Below, one piece after another: positions 24,043 to 37,013 of a stretch of DNA of 64,000 bases. This stretch comes from Echinococcus granulosus. Taxonomy: Eukaryota; Platyhelminthes; Cestoda; Cyclophyllidea; Taeniidae. How positions within the stretch are numbered: the stretch's first letter is position 1; every line of letters begins with the position of its first letter. The notes under the pieces are model-generated. The model ran no database searches. It worked only from the letters and a program-made list of their open reading frames with translations, and had not been told where the DNA came from. Location: assembly GCF_000524195.1 (NCBI RefSeq), contig NW_020170394.1, positions 674,639 to 738,638 on the forward strand, read 5' to 3'. The translations under genes and the position numbers were made by a program.

Positions 24043-25278
24043 GACCGCAGCAAACACACTAGTTGACAAGTAGATGCCCTGTACAAGGCGCCAGGATAAA
24101 GAACAACTAAAAGAAACTGACAGTGGCTGAAAGAAGTTAGTAATCTGTCCAAAGTCATACGTTTTATTAAAAATATGGCTGTAGCAATTTCTTTGCAAAG
24201 AATAAACAAAAGCTGAACCCAGTGTAGAAAATATTTGGTTATAAATTTTGCTGTCATTGAAGGTCGGTCTTGAATCTAATACCTTGACAAGCTAGCCAAG
24301 CCACATACCCAACGCCCTAAAGTTAAACCAATTATTCACTACGCAATTAATACAATGCCAGATCCGTTTGAAGGGTTTCCAATATAAATAATTGACTTAA
24401 TTGGCTCTGAATCCTTATTTGCTTGCCCTAAAAGTGATTTGCGGGTTTCTCCATGTTTGTGTTTTTAAGTTTACTTACAACACCAAAAGAAATGTCGCAT
24501 ATCTTTCTATGGAGTTTTCGTGTGTTTTTTTTTTTAATTCACTGATTTCATTTTAAGGGTAACCCTATCAAACGGGTTACGTTTAACCAATCTGGCCGGT
24601 TGGCTGGCACTGGGTTGTCACGTTTCTACTGTGTGATGTAATGGGATGTAAAGGATTGATAACTTGCCCTCACAAAGACAAAATGTTGGTTTTAGATGTG
24701 CTTTTTGTCCTCATCCCCCGAATTTTAAACCACCGAAGACGTGAGCGCAAAATTTCCTGGACGCAAATGGGCAGCCTAATTGTAACTTGGATATTGGCTC
24801 ACTGGACACCTACTTTTCATTGATTAATTTAAGTGCTGACTAGTTTATGAGATTTAACATTATTGGATGCTATACACACTTGCATGTTGAATCTGTGGTT
24901 GGCCCATGGTTTTGAGTAGTTTTGTTTCCTGTCTGTGTGATTTACTATATGATGCTTCGCTACCTACTGGTGCCATTTTTAGAACAAATTACATTTGTTC
25001 CTTTTGAATTGCAGAGATTTCGACCCCTTTTTGTTGTACTTATAGTTTCTTGTTGTGTGGAGAAATCACACGTTTCTTTCATTTCTCTGTATGGTTTCCG
25101 TTAAAAACGAAGCTTATAGTTTTCTTTCTGTATATAGGTGGTGTTTAATGTAGCTTGAAGCCTTTCTAACGACTTAGTTTAGAAGTATTCCTAGCGATGA
25201 TATAACTTAAGTGTCTAGCACGTAGTGCACTTGGTAACCTGGACACATTATTTTGTATACAATTATTCTTATTTTAGC
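24043..25278. other. Shared upstream region of PAXIP1 and DYNC2H1
   Basis: About 1.24 kb separates the two start codons, which face away from each other, so both promoters should lie here. It is AT-rich. The acceptor-like TATTTTAG ends at 25277, one base before the DYNC2H1 ATG, meaning an untranslated 5' exon or a trans-spliced leader probably precedes it. The short open frames here, such as 24641-24823, show no family features. Confidence 0.5.
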
Positions 25279-28200
25279 ATGGAACTCTTCGATCCATGCA
25301 AAAAGTTCATTGCAAAGACTTTAGAATTGTGCTTCAACCTAGATGACTCGGATACCGGAGTGGTGTATTCAAACTCAAATGTTGAAACTTTTTTGAGCTC
25401 TAGCAGTGTTAAACTCCTCTTTGTGACACTTTCAAAACGAAATGAAATCTTATTTTGGCTTGAGGTAAATGGATTTAATCTTTATTACTGACGTCTCGTG
25501 GAGGTTCCGAATTTAGAACAGTTTAAATTGGCGTATGCATTTGTGAAAATCATTCCTGAACAAATAACAGAAGAGAATATTCATTCAGTAATCCTGACGG
25601 TCTCTGTGCAGGGTTCTGCATCTCAAAGCTTTTACAACATTATCGACAACTTGTATGCGCCATTGTTAATGAAGGTGCGATGGGTTCGGTACATGACTGT
25701 GTAACTACCTTGTTAGTGTGAGGGGAAGACTATTAACCAATATCCACTCCTCCAAACTGCACTCAACGATTTGATCATTGGACTATCTAATATCTCCAAA
25801 TTACATTCATCTAGTGAAGATGAGGAAAACTTAGTCACTGGCGAGTCATTTTTATCAAACTATGTTATGAAAGGACTTGTTCTGCCTACGTGTATTTCGT
25901 CGCTACAACTGTTTTCAAAAGTATTGAATTCATATGCGAATTACGCTTGAAATAAGAAGTGTTATTTTTTTCTGAGTATTGCTTATAGCCATTTAAGCTT
26001 GTAATTAAACAGTGATTTAATTTAATGCCTATTTGGGGTCGTCAATGGAGTGAACGCAAAACTAGATTGACATTTACTTTACAGGACTGGGGATTTAGTC
26101 GTGTATTTGTGCATATGAAATTGCGCTATAATTAATTGATTTCCTGTCGCACTACAGTTATATTTGACATAGCTGCAGAAGCTGAGTACTGGCAGGCAAA
26201 ATCGAGATCGGTGCAAGTAAAACACACTAGGGATCGGCAGAGTGCCGAAACAATTTACAGACACCTCAAACCCGCGGCCGACGCTACCCAAAGACTCCAG
26301 CTCCAATGTGCCTCAGGATCCCAGTGGGAGGGGTCTGGAGATTCATTTGGCTTTCTCAGACTCTTCACAGAGACCCTGGAATCAACTGTACTTGACAGTC
26401 TTGATGACGTTTGGCGGCTTAACGAAGAATCTGCCTTTACACCCTACCCGGAGCCTCGAATGCGTTCCCTCATAGAAGCAATCACAGGATGGATTTGCCG
26501 AACCCTTGTTGCGTATATGGGTGCTCCGAACGATGATTCAGAGGTCTCAGTAGTTTGGAGCAGGCCATTCAAGCAGGTTAGCCATTAATTACTCATAAAT
26601 TTTTGGTGGTGATTCGAAGATTTGTACACCTTCCAAACCCTCACACGTCCACCTTGGTAATTTGCAAGTTTTCTGTAGTAATGAGAACGCTTACCTTACG
26701 AAGAATACACTACAGTTTTGTCACGATCGAGAGAAGGTGTAAATTTTAGGCTCACTGTTTACCCTCTCTGCGCGTTAGGAGAGCTTTATGTGGTATAGAG
26801 CAAAGTTTGAGTTAATATTAATATAGTAGGTAGTTTAATGTAGGTTCCAGTTTCACAAAAGCCTAAACCTCTATAACGCTACTCCGTTGGGCTCTGTGTA
26901 GTTTTTGTTCTGCTAAAATTGGAAGGGCCTACCGAACTCTAAACAAATTTGCTATCTCCATCATCGAACTAGAAGTGAAACGGTCATTTAAATGATTGGA
27001 AGGATATAAAGACACAGAACTGTATTTTTCTCCCTTATGTCACTTTTAAGTCTTAATTCCTTCTAAGGTGCAATTGCAACTGGAACTTGCCATTCAACTG
27101 AGCAAAAAGTGGGAGAAGTCGTGTCAGTTTTTCATTTGCCATTTATGGGCCTGTGAGGACTCCCATCGATGGGAGGGTGAGCTGCCTTCCTTCACCTACT
27201 TTCAAAACTTCAGGAAGCGTTTGAAGGAAGTATGTGATAAATGAAGGCTTCTTGTGACCACTTCCTGATGCACGGTATTTTTTATGACTCAGAAATAGGT
27301 TTGGCCTTTTTTGTGTATCCTATTTCATTCGATTGGTTGGGCGGTCATTTTTTCCGTTCACTGTAGACAGCTTTCCGTGCTTGCGTCATTTTTACTTTTT
27401 GCATTATCATTGGTAATTTTCGAGTTAATCCGCAAGCCCAAAAGCTGATGGATGTGTTAAGTACAACTAATTCACATAGAACAAGTTTATGTTCCAAAAA
27501 TTCAGCTGTATGCACCTAAACACTGGCAAAATCAACTTTAAAAGCAAGTTTTTTCTCAGGTGCTGGAGATTCGGTGCGTTTATGCCAAACTGGAGAAGGT
27601 ATTGAATCCTCAAGAACGTGAGCGTCTAGGATTAGCACAAGAATTAGATGAATTTCTGCGTAAAAGTCTGCTCACCTCCTCGACGAAACCTAGCCTTCAA
27701 AATAATGCTTTTCATAAGTTTATCTGCAACCCACTGGCCTACAGTCCCTCCAGTGTCGACCACTGGGACACAGCAGTGAGCCTCTTTAACGAGAAGATTC
27801 GTGCAGCTGAGGTCTCTGCAGTGCCCCACCTGCACCTTTCGCTGTCCTCCATCGTGCACAACTGCAAGTATTTTGCTACTACTCTCTACATTGTTCCATC
27901 GCTCTCTTGGCCCCATCAGTGCCTCTATTTAAATTCCTACCCAAAACATTATGGTTATCCAATCGACGAAATTAGGATATAATTGATTGGACCTCTGACT
28001 CATAACCAAGATCCAGTCAGTCATGCTAAATTTATTTAGCTCTCGCTTGAATTGATTTGTTGTCAAGGTTTGAGAAAGGCGCGTTCTACGTACAGAGTGA
28101 TTGACTGTTAACTGTATTTAGCTGGTGAAAGCGCGACAATCGCGCCACAAGTAATTTTGGAGTTTCAACGCCACGGTGAGCTCTATAGAAGACCCGCAAT

Positions 28201-31200
28201 CGCAAAAGCTCTGCAAGCGGATCGTGAAGTGCTTCTTGGTTATGTCGAAGTTGGAGAAAGGGCAGTAAGCCTTCCATTATGCTTTATCATTTGTTTAATT
28301 CACCTGTTTCCTCTTTTGCAAAGTTGGCCCTACTATTGAATAATTTCCTGATGATTTTCCAAAGTGGTTGTCGATGCACGCTTGAATGCCCAAATGGTAC
28401 TACTCACTTACCCATCTTTGCTTCCCATATTCTACCGATTATGTTACTATATTTTAGGTTGACGTGAATGAAACGCAGTGAAAGTGCACTTAATTATATT
28501 TTTATCATAGTATTTCCCTCGTAATCACTTACTACTACCCTAAGCCTTTATAGTGCATGTAGAGCTTCTTTAAAACCTGTATTTTTTGATATTTTTTGAG
28601 CTTTTGGATTATGCATCACAACTTTAAGGTAATCAAAATGCACCGAAAAGTGTTGTTTATTACCCCCTGTACTAACTTTGGATCGAAATGTATGAATTCT
28701 TGGACACAACTTTGTCGTTTGCTTGGAATCATAGATTCGAGAAGAATTCTCGAATAGGTCGACGGATGGATTAGAAGGTGGCTCCATAAGCCCGACTTAT
28801 GTGCGTCATGGAAAGAACATTCCTAATCAGGTCGACAGACTCGTTTGGGCCAGTCAGTTAGAAAGTAGAGTTTCGGAACATCTCACGTTGACTGACTCAA
28901 TCCTCTACGATCTCACTAATTATGGACGTTTAAAGGAGGTATGATCAATTCATCGTAACCACTCCTTTTGATTTGAAAGACCTAAAGTTGACCTTATTTA
29001 CTCGGTAAAGGTACCAGTATTCTTCGTTTTATGATAATTCATGGGAGACGAATCTTTACTTAATATTTCTCAGTGTATACGAATAAGCAATAACAAGATT
29101 ATTGTTCTGCAAAAAGTAGGTGTCAACCTTGTCCAAGTGACAGAAAACAGTTTATTTTATTTTTTGCCTTTGTCTTTACACGAACTTAACGTATAAATTT
29201 GAACTAAGCCCATTGTTTTAGGTTCATCAATGATTGCAGCCAATAATGGCCTTTGTATTCGATCGTCAGTTTTTTGTCCTTTAAGTATTTGATAGTGAAT
29301 TTGTTCATTTACGATGCTAATCCGCTTTGTTTATTTTCAATGAAAAGTGCAAGAGCACCTGATTCCAATTTGAAATCGATGTTTCAAATATGATTTTTTT
29401 TCATGGGCATTGATATCTACTCCTCACTCACGAAAATTTTCCATCATTGAATTCATTTCGAAAACCGACACGCCATACCCATAACAATGCAAGCAGAAGC
29501 TTCAACTGCTCAAGGATGAGATATCTCATTGGCGTAAGGATCAATTCCACAGCTGGTGTCGCCAAACCCAATCGGCTATTGATGCGACAGGAGAAGACTG
29601 GAGCGCCGAGGAGTGTCTGACCTTTGACGCCTCTGGTAGTCTCCTGTGCCTTTCCACAGCAGATGGGCGTTTGCGAGTCGGCTACCCCGATGGGCTAGTG
29701 CGGCTGCAACGCGAGGTGCGTCTACTATCCGGCCTCGGTTACTCCGTGCCTGCGCGCCTTCACAAGGTCGCCGCTCAGGCTGAGGCTCTCTGTCGACACG
29801 CTATCGTTCTCAAACAGGTAAGGCCCTCCACTCCCTCTACTTATCTCCATACTTCGCCAAAGCAAATCGTCATTGAGGAGCCATTCTGACCTTGTATTGA
29901 TAGTGTTGCACGAAAATAACACGTCATGTAAAAAGACCCATATTAAGGTCAAAATCCATCTTTTTGTCTGTAAACTGGTGTCGATAGCCCAAGCAATAAT
30001 TATATGTTCGGTAAGTAATTATTCCAACAAGGAGGCCTGCTATGTGAACGAACTTGTTTATAGATGATTCCTTTGAACCAGCTTTCGCAGGGAAAATTCT
30101 AGAAGTTAATTTAGGTTCGTTTGATTTTCCGTTATTTCTTATTTAAAAGTTACACGAAAACCGACATTCACACGGTAATAACAATGGCTACAAGGGGTAT
30201 ACAGCGATATATTGGTGTTTTTTAGCAAAATTAAAGCATTGAATACCAAAACATACTAAAATTTGAATACAGATGATTTGAATATGAACACATCCTCGAT
30301 AGTTGGTTTATTCTTACTGTGGAATGTAATTTATGTTTACATCAAGCATCCAAAGTGTCTCCGTAAAATAGTGTGTTTGCGACTTGTAAGTCTCCATCGA
30401 CAGTCATTAGTATTTATTGTCTTTCGATCCGGTCACACAAGGTCGCCCACTTTTACAACTCCATCGACAGTGAGATGTTGACATGTCAACAAGCACTGAT
30501 GCTGAAGTCGGCGCTGGCTTTTGAGCATCTTGTCAAATTCAGCCACCAGAAAGGCAAAGGCGATGATCGGTCCTTAGCTCTGAGGGAACGGCCATGCTGC
30601 ATTACCTGGAATCAGACCGACCAAATCCCTGCTTTCATTGCTCAGCTGCAGACAGCCGCAAGAAATCTAATGGAAGAGAACAGACAGCTGCGAAAAGTAC
30701 ATCAAGAACTGGTTTCAAAGGTGGGCTCTTCGTTCCATGGTTTTGCTTTAATTTACTCAAACAGTCGAGTTGGAATCGCTGGATATCATTTTAAATCTTT
30801 CTTGCTTAAATGTTCGACCTTCTATTTACACTGAAAGTGGCAACCTTCTGCTTTAAATAAGTGCGGTACTGTGATCTGATTATTGGAAAAAAAAGGTCCT
30901 AACAATCGCTATTTAGTAAATTGAGTATAAGTCGTTGTATTAAACACGAATCAATCCCATTTATTTAATCAGCGATTTCTTAGTAAACCACTCAATAAGT
31001 ATTTGACTGAATGCATCAATACGTATACATTAATTCCGCATACGAACCAGTAGTGCGGTTATACCAGTAAATTGGACAGTTGATATTCAAAACTCCTCTA
31101 AGCATTTGGATGCAGACCTCCGCTGCTTCGGCTTGTTTTGGTCGAACAAATAGTTTCGAATGAGTGAAAATAGATTTTGAAAATCTCATTGTTCTTAGCC

Positions 31201-34200
31201 TAGTAATAATCCTGCACAGCCCACGGGCTTCCCCCGAAGACTTATAAGCCCGTATGGTTCAGTAGCAGCAACTCGTTCTCACTAGCTTTGACGCACGATG
31301 TGGCCAGAGCATGGAACTGGGCAGCTGACATTTTATGTAGGGATCTACGCTTTTTCTATTTATCGTGATTCAAACTATAGAGGAACTATAAGCAAGTGTA
31401 AAACGTATAGTTAGATGAGCAGCCAATCTTACCGAAGACCAATCATGCTGGCCAACTGAGTGCCGTTCAGCAACTCAAAAACAGAAACGACGACGGCCGT
31501 ATGAGTGTCACCCAGTAATGAAGGTAACATTTCCTTAAACAAAAGTAGCAAATTACTAAAGAAAGAGAGGGCAAACAACCAAAGTGAGTAACAATTACTG
31601 TTAGTAATTGACAGATTTATCGGATCAGGAGAAATGGGAGGCCAGATATGATCTGATCCACAGACATCTAAGAGATCGGCACGTAATGGTTATAAGATGC
31701 GCTTTGCCTGATGTGCTTCGCAGGTGGTAACGTTGATGGAGGTGGATCTGTTGCGGGAGCCGGGGAGGTGGCGTGAGGGTCTGGCATGGATGCGATGTCG
31801 CTTAGCAGAAGTGGCCAGCGCCGGCGGCTATCCTGCAGACCACATGCGGCCTTGGCTTGCCCATCTTGACCGACAGCTCTACAAGGCCCTTAGCGTGCAG
31901 TACCGTCTCGGCCTCGAAGTCCTCAACCAACGAATGCCCGAGATGCGCATTGAACTCGTCTACCAACACTCCCAACTGTCCTTCCAACCGCCCTTCGAAG
32001 AGGCGTGTTTACGTTTCAGCTGACCTTCATAATGCAATCTTACCTTTACCATATTTAAAATTAAGTTATTTTTGGGGCTTAGGATTAACTTGCTTGGCTC
32101 TATTTTAAACTTAACCCCGACAATACGTTTGTGGTGATTGAGATTGAAAATTCACCTTACCCAAAAGCAATTTTATAATAAGATACTGTGAATAAAGTCA
32201 ATAGGAATTATAGAGTTGAGTAAAAGTCCTACTTAGGGGTGGGGCCTAAAGGCCTGAAAATTTACGGTCCACTCTTGGTCCCATTGTGGCATTCACTTTT
32301 CATTTGATTTTTGTAGGATAATTCTTCAATGAAGACTAGAGGATTAAAATTTTTAGGCTTCATGAATTATATTTCACTCTCTAAAACCTAACCCTGTATA
32401 CCCCAATCTAACCTTTCATTTTAGTTTTCGTCAACTGGAGCCTTGAAATACTTTTTTTCAAACTGCTTAACTTTTTAAAGGTCTAGCTCTCTACGCATCC
32501 TTGCTGACCTCGGATCAAAAACGATTCAATTTATTATAATATTTCCACTTTTAAACCTTCTATGATTGAATTTACATTTTAGTGTTACATTACTCTGCAC
32601 AACTTCCATTTCTCAACACATAAGCACTTGAAACAATTTATCAAACTAGGAATTGTAAAATTAATGCGCAACGAATTTAATTTTCACACATTTTAGATTA
32701 AGGCGAAGTACTACCGTGGCATTCGAAAGTTTATCGGAATACCACTGCATTTCGGAGGGGTCTCGGACTGCCAAAATAAAAGGCTCGCTACCGAGGCCTC
32801 TTGCGTTTTCCCCCTCATCATTGAAAAACATCTGTCTGGTTTTCGGGTATGCTACCACAAAGCAGAAATCCTCTTTGCTCGTTTGCAAGCCGTAATGGAT
32901 TCATTTCTCACTTGGGTTGCACTGGGTAGCGTTAATCTCGTAGATCTCGTCGATGTGCAATGCCGAGATCTGGTTGATTATGAAAATAACTTCAGGGTAA
33001 GTGACGTATAGTTTTCCTTCTCTTTATTGCTATCGAAACTCCCAATGTTGCATCAATACAACCTCATGCTAGTTCTCTCGTTTTTCGTGGTCGATCGGCC
33101 GCAAAGATAAATTTGAATTCGCCGATGTTTAAATCTGTGTGATTGAGACCACGCAAATTGCGTCCCCAAACTTGTGAAGTTCCCTCTAATCCACCATTTC
33201 AGGCTCTGAAACGTCGAGGACGCACGGTGGAGGAACTGCCCAGTGAGGTTAAAATCGACTGCTTAACGGTTAATTGTGTTCCAGTGAAGAATGCGGTCGA
33301 ACAAATTTTGCAGAATTTATTTGAAGCTTTACTGAATTGCTTAAGGCGTTCGGTACAGGCAGACCTTGTGACCACTGATGCGTTCCTATCAGGTGATCAG
33401 ATTGCGCGATATTATACTTGCTTTTTAAAAAATTCGTATGCAATCATGTTTTCTTCCTTCTTAGTACATAAATTGAGTACTTCATTCGATTTTTATATAT
33501 TTCATAAACCTGAATTTGTGATTTACGACTAATTCGTTTAAATTTTGGCATTAATAGAGATTCTCACAACATGATAATTACAAGAAAAGATAATTATTTC
33601 GTAGAAAGACAACGAGTTATATGAAACTTGTCTAGATGCTTAGTAAAGACAGGTTTTATTGACCGAATAATGACCGAAAGACTCCAGTCACACCTGATCA
33701 AGTAATCACTTAGCTTATTCACGGTTGTGAGAGTTCAGATGCCCTCGGGAAGCTCTCCGTTCGACCCCAAACTATGGAAGAGATGGCGATTGCACGGGAC
33801 AAGCACGATCTGCTGACCAGAGAGCAGTCGCGTCTAGCCGATCGTCTGGCCTGCGCGGAGGAGAAGGACAAACTCCTGCGCCACGTTTCTGGCTGCGGTG
33901 TCGATGCATTCAGCAATACCAAATCAAAGTGGGCCAAATTCCAACTCATGATGGACAGCTTCAAGCTGATGATGAATGAGCAATTGAATGTGTGTTTCGA
34001 GCCGTAGTAATGAAATGCGTTCCGATAAATCACCGCTTTTTAGGGATTTCGATTTTTTTCATGAAAATCGTGCAGGTTATGCAGTCGAACTTGGATTCGC
34101 GGGTCAAAGCTTTTGTGGCCCAAATGGAGCGTTTTTTCACATGCTGGCAACAAGCACAGCCCTCCACCAATCTTATTGAATCTGGGGACAGAAAGCAGTG

Positions 34201-37013
34201 CCTTGCTGCCGTGGAAACAATTAAGAGCTGGAAGGATGAATTCGTGGAAATGGAGAAGACTTGGAATGAAATTTTGTGAGTCAATGTTGGCACTCTATGT
34301 CAAAGATTTTTGATTCTGATTGGTATAGAAGCCTTTTTCTCCGTTTATTTGCGCAGGAAGAGTCTCATTTGTACCTTGAAACCTATTTTTAGCGTTATTT
34401 ATTCACATTTTTTGCAGGAGAGACTGTTCATATTTTGAAGTACCTTTACCAAACCTCAAGTTAGTTGAAGAACTGCGCTCAAGTTTGGTCGAAACGGAGA
34501 CAACCTGGTCCCTGTACGAAAAGTTTTCCCTTGAACTTTGGGATCTTGAAAAGGAAGAGTGGATTTCTTTTAGGTTGGCTCATTTCAAAATTGATAATTT
34601 CTAAACATTTAGTTAAAATTTAAAGTAGCCTTTGTTAGGATTTTCTCTCTACTCTATTTCCATAGTTTGCTTCTCCTTAGTAGGACCCAAATAGGCGTTT
34701 TTGATGATTTTCTGACAAAGTGGACGGATCAGCTCCGAACAAATGCTGCAACATTTGTAACAGTCAGCTTAATGAAGGAAATAGATCGATACAGGGTAAG
34801 TTCAACTTTCTAATAGAAATCAGCCTATCGAATAGGTCGTCAGCATAGCTCCTAAAAATGACAGCTTTACGCAGATCATAAAAATGGCAAGGTAAATGGG
34901 TAACAGTTCGTGTGTACTGTTTTCAAGTTCGCTTTTGGGTTTGATTTTAAGAAAAACTAAAGTGCTCTTTGCACGCAATTTATGAACGATTTCGCAAAAG
35001 ACCCAACCGAAAATAATCAGTCATCAAACTATACAAAAAAAACCAATTATTTTTTCATCTCGTTACAATTCCCACTTGAACGTATTTTGGTTATATGAAA
35101 TTTGACTTTTTAAACACTTAAGCATCTATAGCTACTAAGTATTTCATTAGGCGCCTGGCATATGACATCAACAATTTATTTTAAATTATTTATCTGCATG
35201 GGAAATAATTTCCAAACAATTGGAAAGAGGTGAGAGGCGCACATGGATGCATCGATATCTTCCCATTAATGACGAACCACTTTCTGGTTCCATTGGTTAG
35301 GAGCTGCTGCCACTACTGAAATGGGTACGAGGCGATTTGCTGTTGCCCGACCATAAGGTGGAGTTGTTTCGTCTCATCGGTCTGCCGCGCGAGATGCGCC
35401 TGGAGGAGGTGACTTTCGGGGCCATCCTCTCCGCAGCTCCGCAGATTGTGGCTAACGCCAGCGCCCTCAAGGCCCTCACGCAGCGCGCTCAGAGTGAGGG
35501 GGTGATGCGCGAGGCGCTGCAGGAGCTTGACGTCTGGGCTGCCGGGGCCACCTTCCTGCTCACGCCCTATACTGACTGCAGGGGCAAACATTTAAGACTT
35601 ATCAAGGACTGGCAGGATATTGTCACACAGGTATGCTGCATTCACAGTGACCATGATTCACTTCCGAATAAGCGAACTGTATAGTGCTTCATACCATGGA
35701 TTATCAAACCAAATACCACTTTCTCATTGGAAAGTAGTCGAACCATCGGGCTGTTTATTTTTTCATGTTACTTTATCCGTTGTTATTTTATTTTACATAT
35801 TCCATTTTAAATATTTTTTAGAACGAATCCCAGTAATTTCAAGTGTGTACCTTGTTGGATGTTTTGCTTTGGATTTTTTAGAATACCCAAGTAGATCTTG
35901 TGCTTTGCATCCTTGAAATCCTGTACAATTTCATATATTCGTTGAATTCACGCTATTCGGCTGTTACGATGATTCCTATGAAGTAATACGCCTTTAGACA
36001 AGTTGCATTTAGTTAGTTCAGCTAATTACATATATTTGCATGCCCATCTATGGCCCGAAAATCGTTTCCTTAAAGTTACAAAAAAATCTCTTGTGCACTA
36101 TTTTCGTGAAATAGGTTGGTGATAATCAGACCCTACTCGCCTCTCTGCAAGGGTCACCCTGTTTCGACAGCTTTGCGGACCGCGTGAACGCATGGGAGAG
36201 GAGGCTCGTTGACCTCGACGCTAGCATCTGTAACCTCCAGGTGGTGCAGCGTCGTTGGGTTTACCTCGAACCCATTTTTGGTGGGGGTGCTTTGAAGGGT
36301 GAGAGCTCGCGTTTCAATCGAGTCGACGCTGATTTCAGGAACTTGATGGCTGACATTGAGGCTGACAGTCGAGTTGTCAGTTTGATTAAGGGACGACGAG
36401 AAAACGAACTTCAAGGCGTACTCACTAGTATGCAGGTGCTTATTTAACCTTGATAATCACCAACATCCTGGATTCATGTACCTTGGATCGGGCAGCCCTA
36501 TTTTTCTTATCACTCTAAACGTCTTTTACCATTCAGGACCAACTCATCCGCTGCCAGCGTGCCTTAAATGAATACCTTGAAGAGAAGCGAAACCTTTTTC
36601 CCCGTTTCTACTTTCTTAGTGACGATGATCTTCTTGAAATGCTCGGACAGCCGTCCAACCCTGTCGTTATTCGGACGCATCTGCGAAAGCTATTTCAAGC
36701 CATTCATGGTGTAAAATTCTTCAACAAGGACAATGAAATACGCATTACCAACTTTTGCTCACGTAAAGGCGAATTGGTGCCCCTCAAGAAGACTGTTTTG
36801 GTTGAAAACGAAGTGGAGAAGTGGCTTCGGGAGCTTGAAGCGGAAATGCGCTTCACTCTTGTGATGATGCTTTCCGAGTGCTTAGCGGATCGTGGTGAAC
36901 TCTGCAGTTATCCTGGACAAATACTCGCACTTCGGGAGTCAATGAGGTTTTCGGAAAAGGTTGAAAGAGCTATAAAGACTGGGAAGCTTCCTCTCCTCCA
37001 TCGAGAGCTGCAG
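25279..37013 (+). other. DYNC2H1: DYNC2H1 tail and linker exons 1-20
   Basis: These exons encode residues 1-1662: the dimerisation and intermediate-chain-binding tail, then the linker that swings over the AAA ring. Markers are [10 protein letters not shown] near the N-terminus, [28 protein letters not shown] followed by [35 protein letters not shown] in the linker and [19 protein letters not shown]. The last two are among the most conserved motifs of all dynein heavy chains. No nonsense or frame break was met. Confidence 0.88.

Noticed and set aside
23794..24198. Whole 134-aa minus ORF around the PAXIP1 start
   Set aside because: Only codons 24042-23983 match the PTIP N-terminus. The rest lies upstream of the start or runs into the intron beginning GTTGGT.
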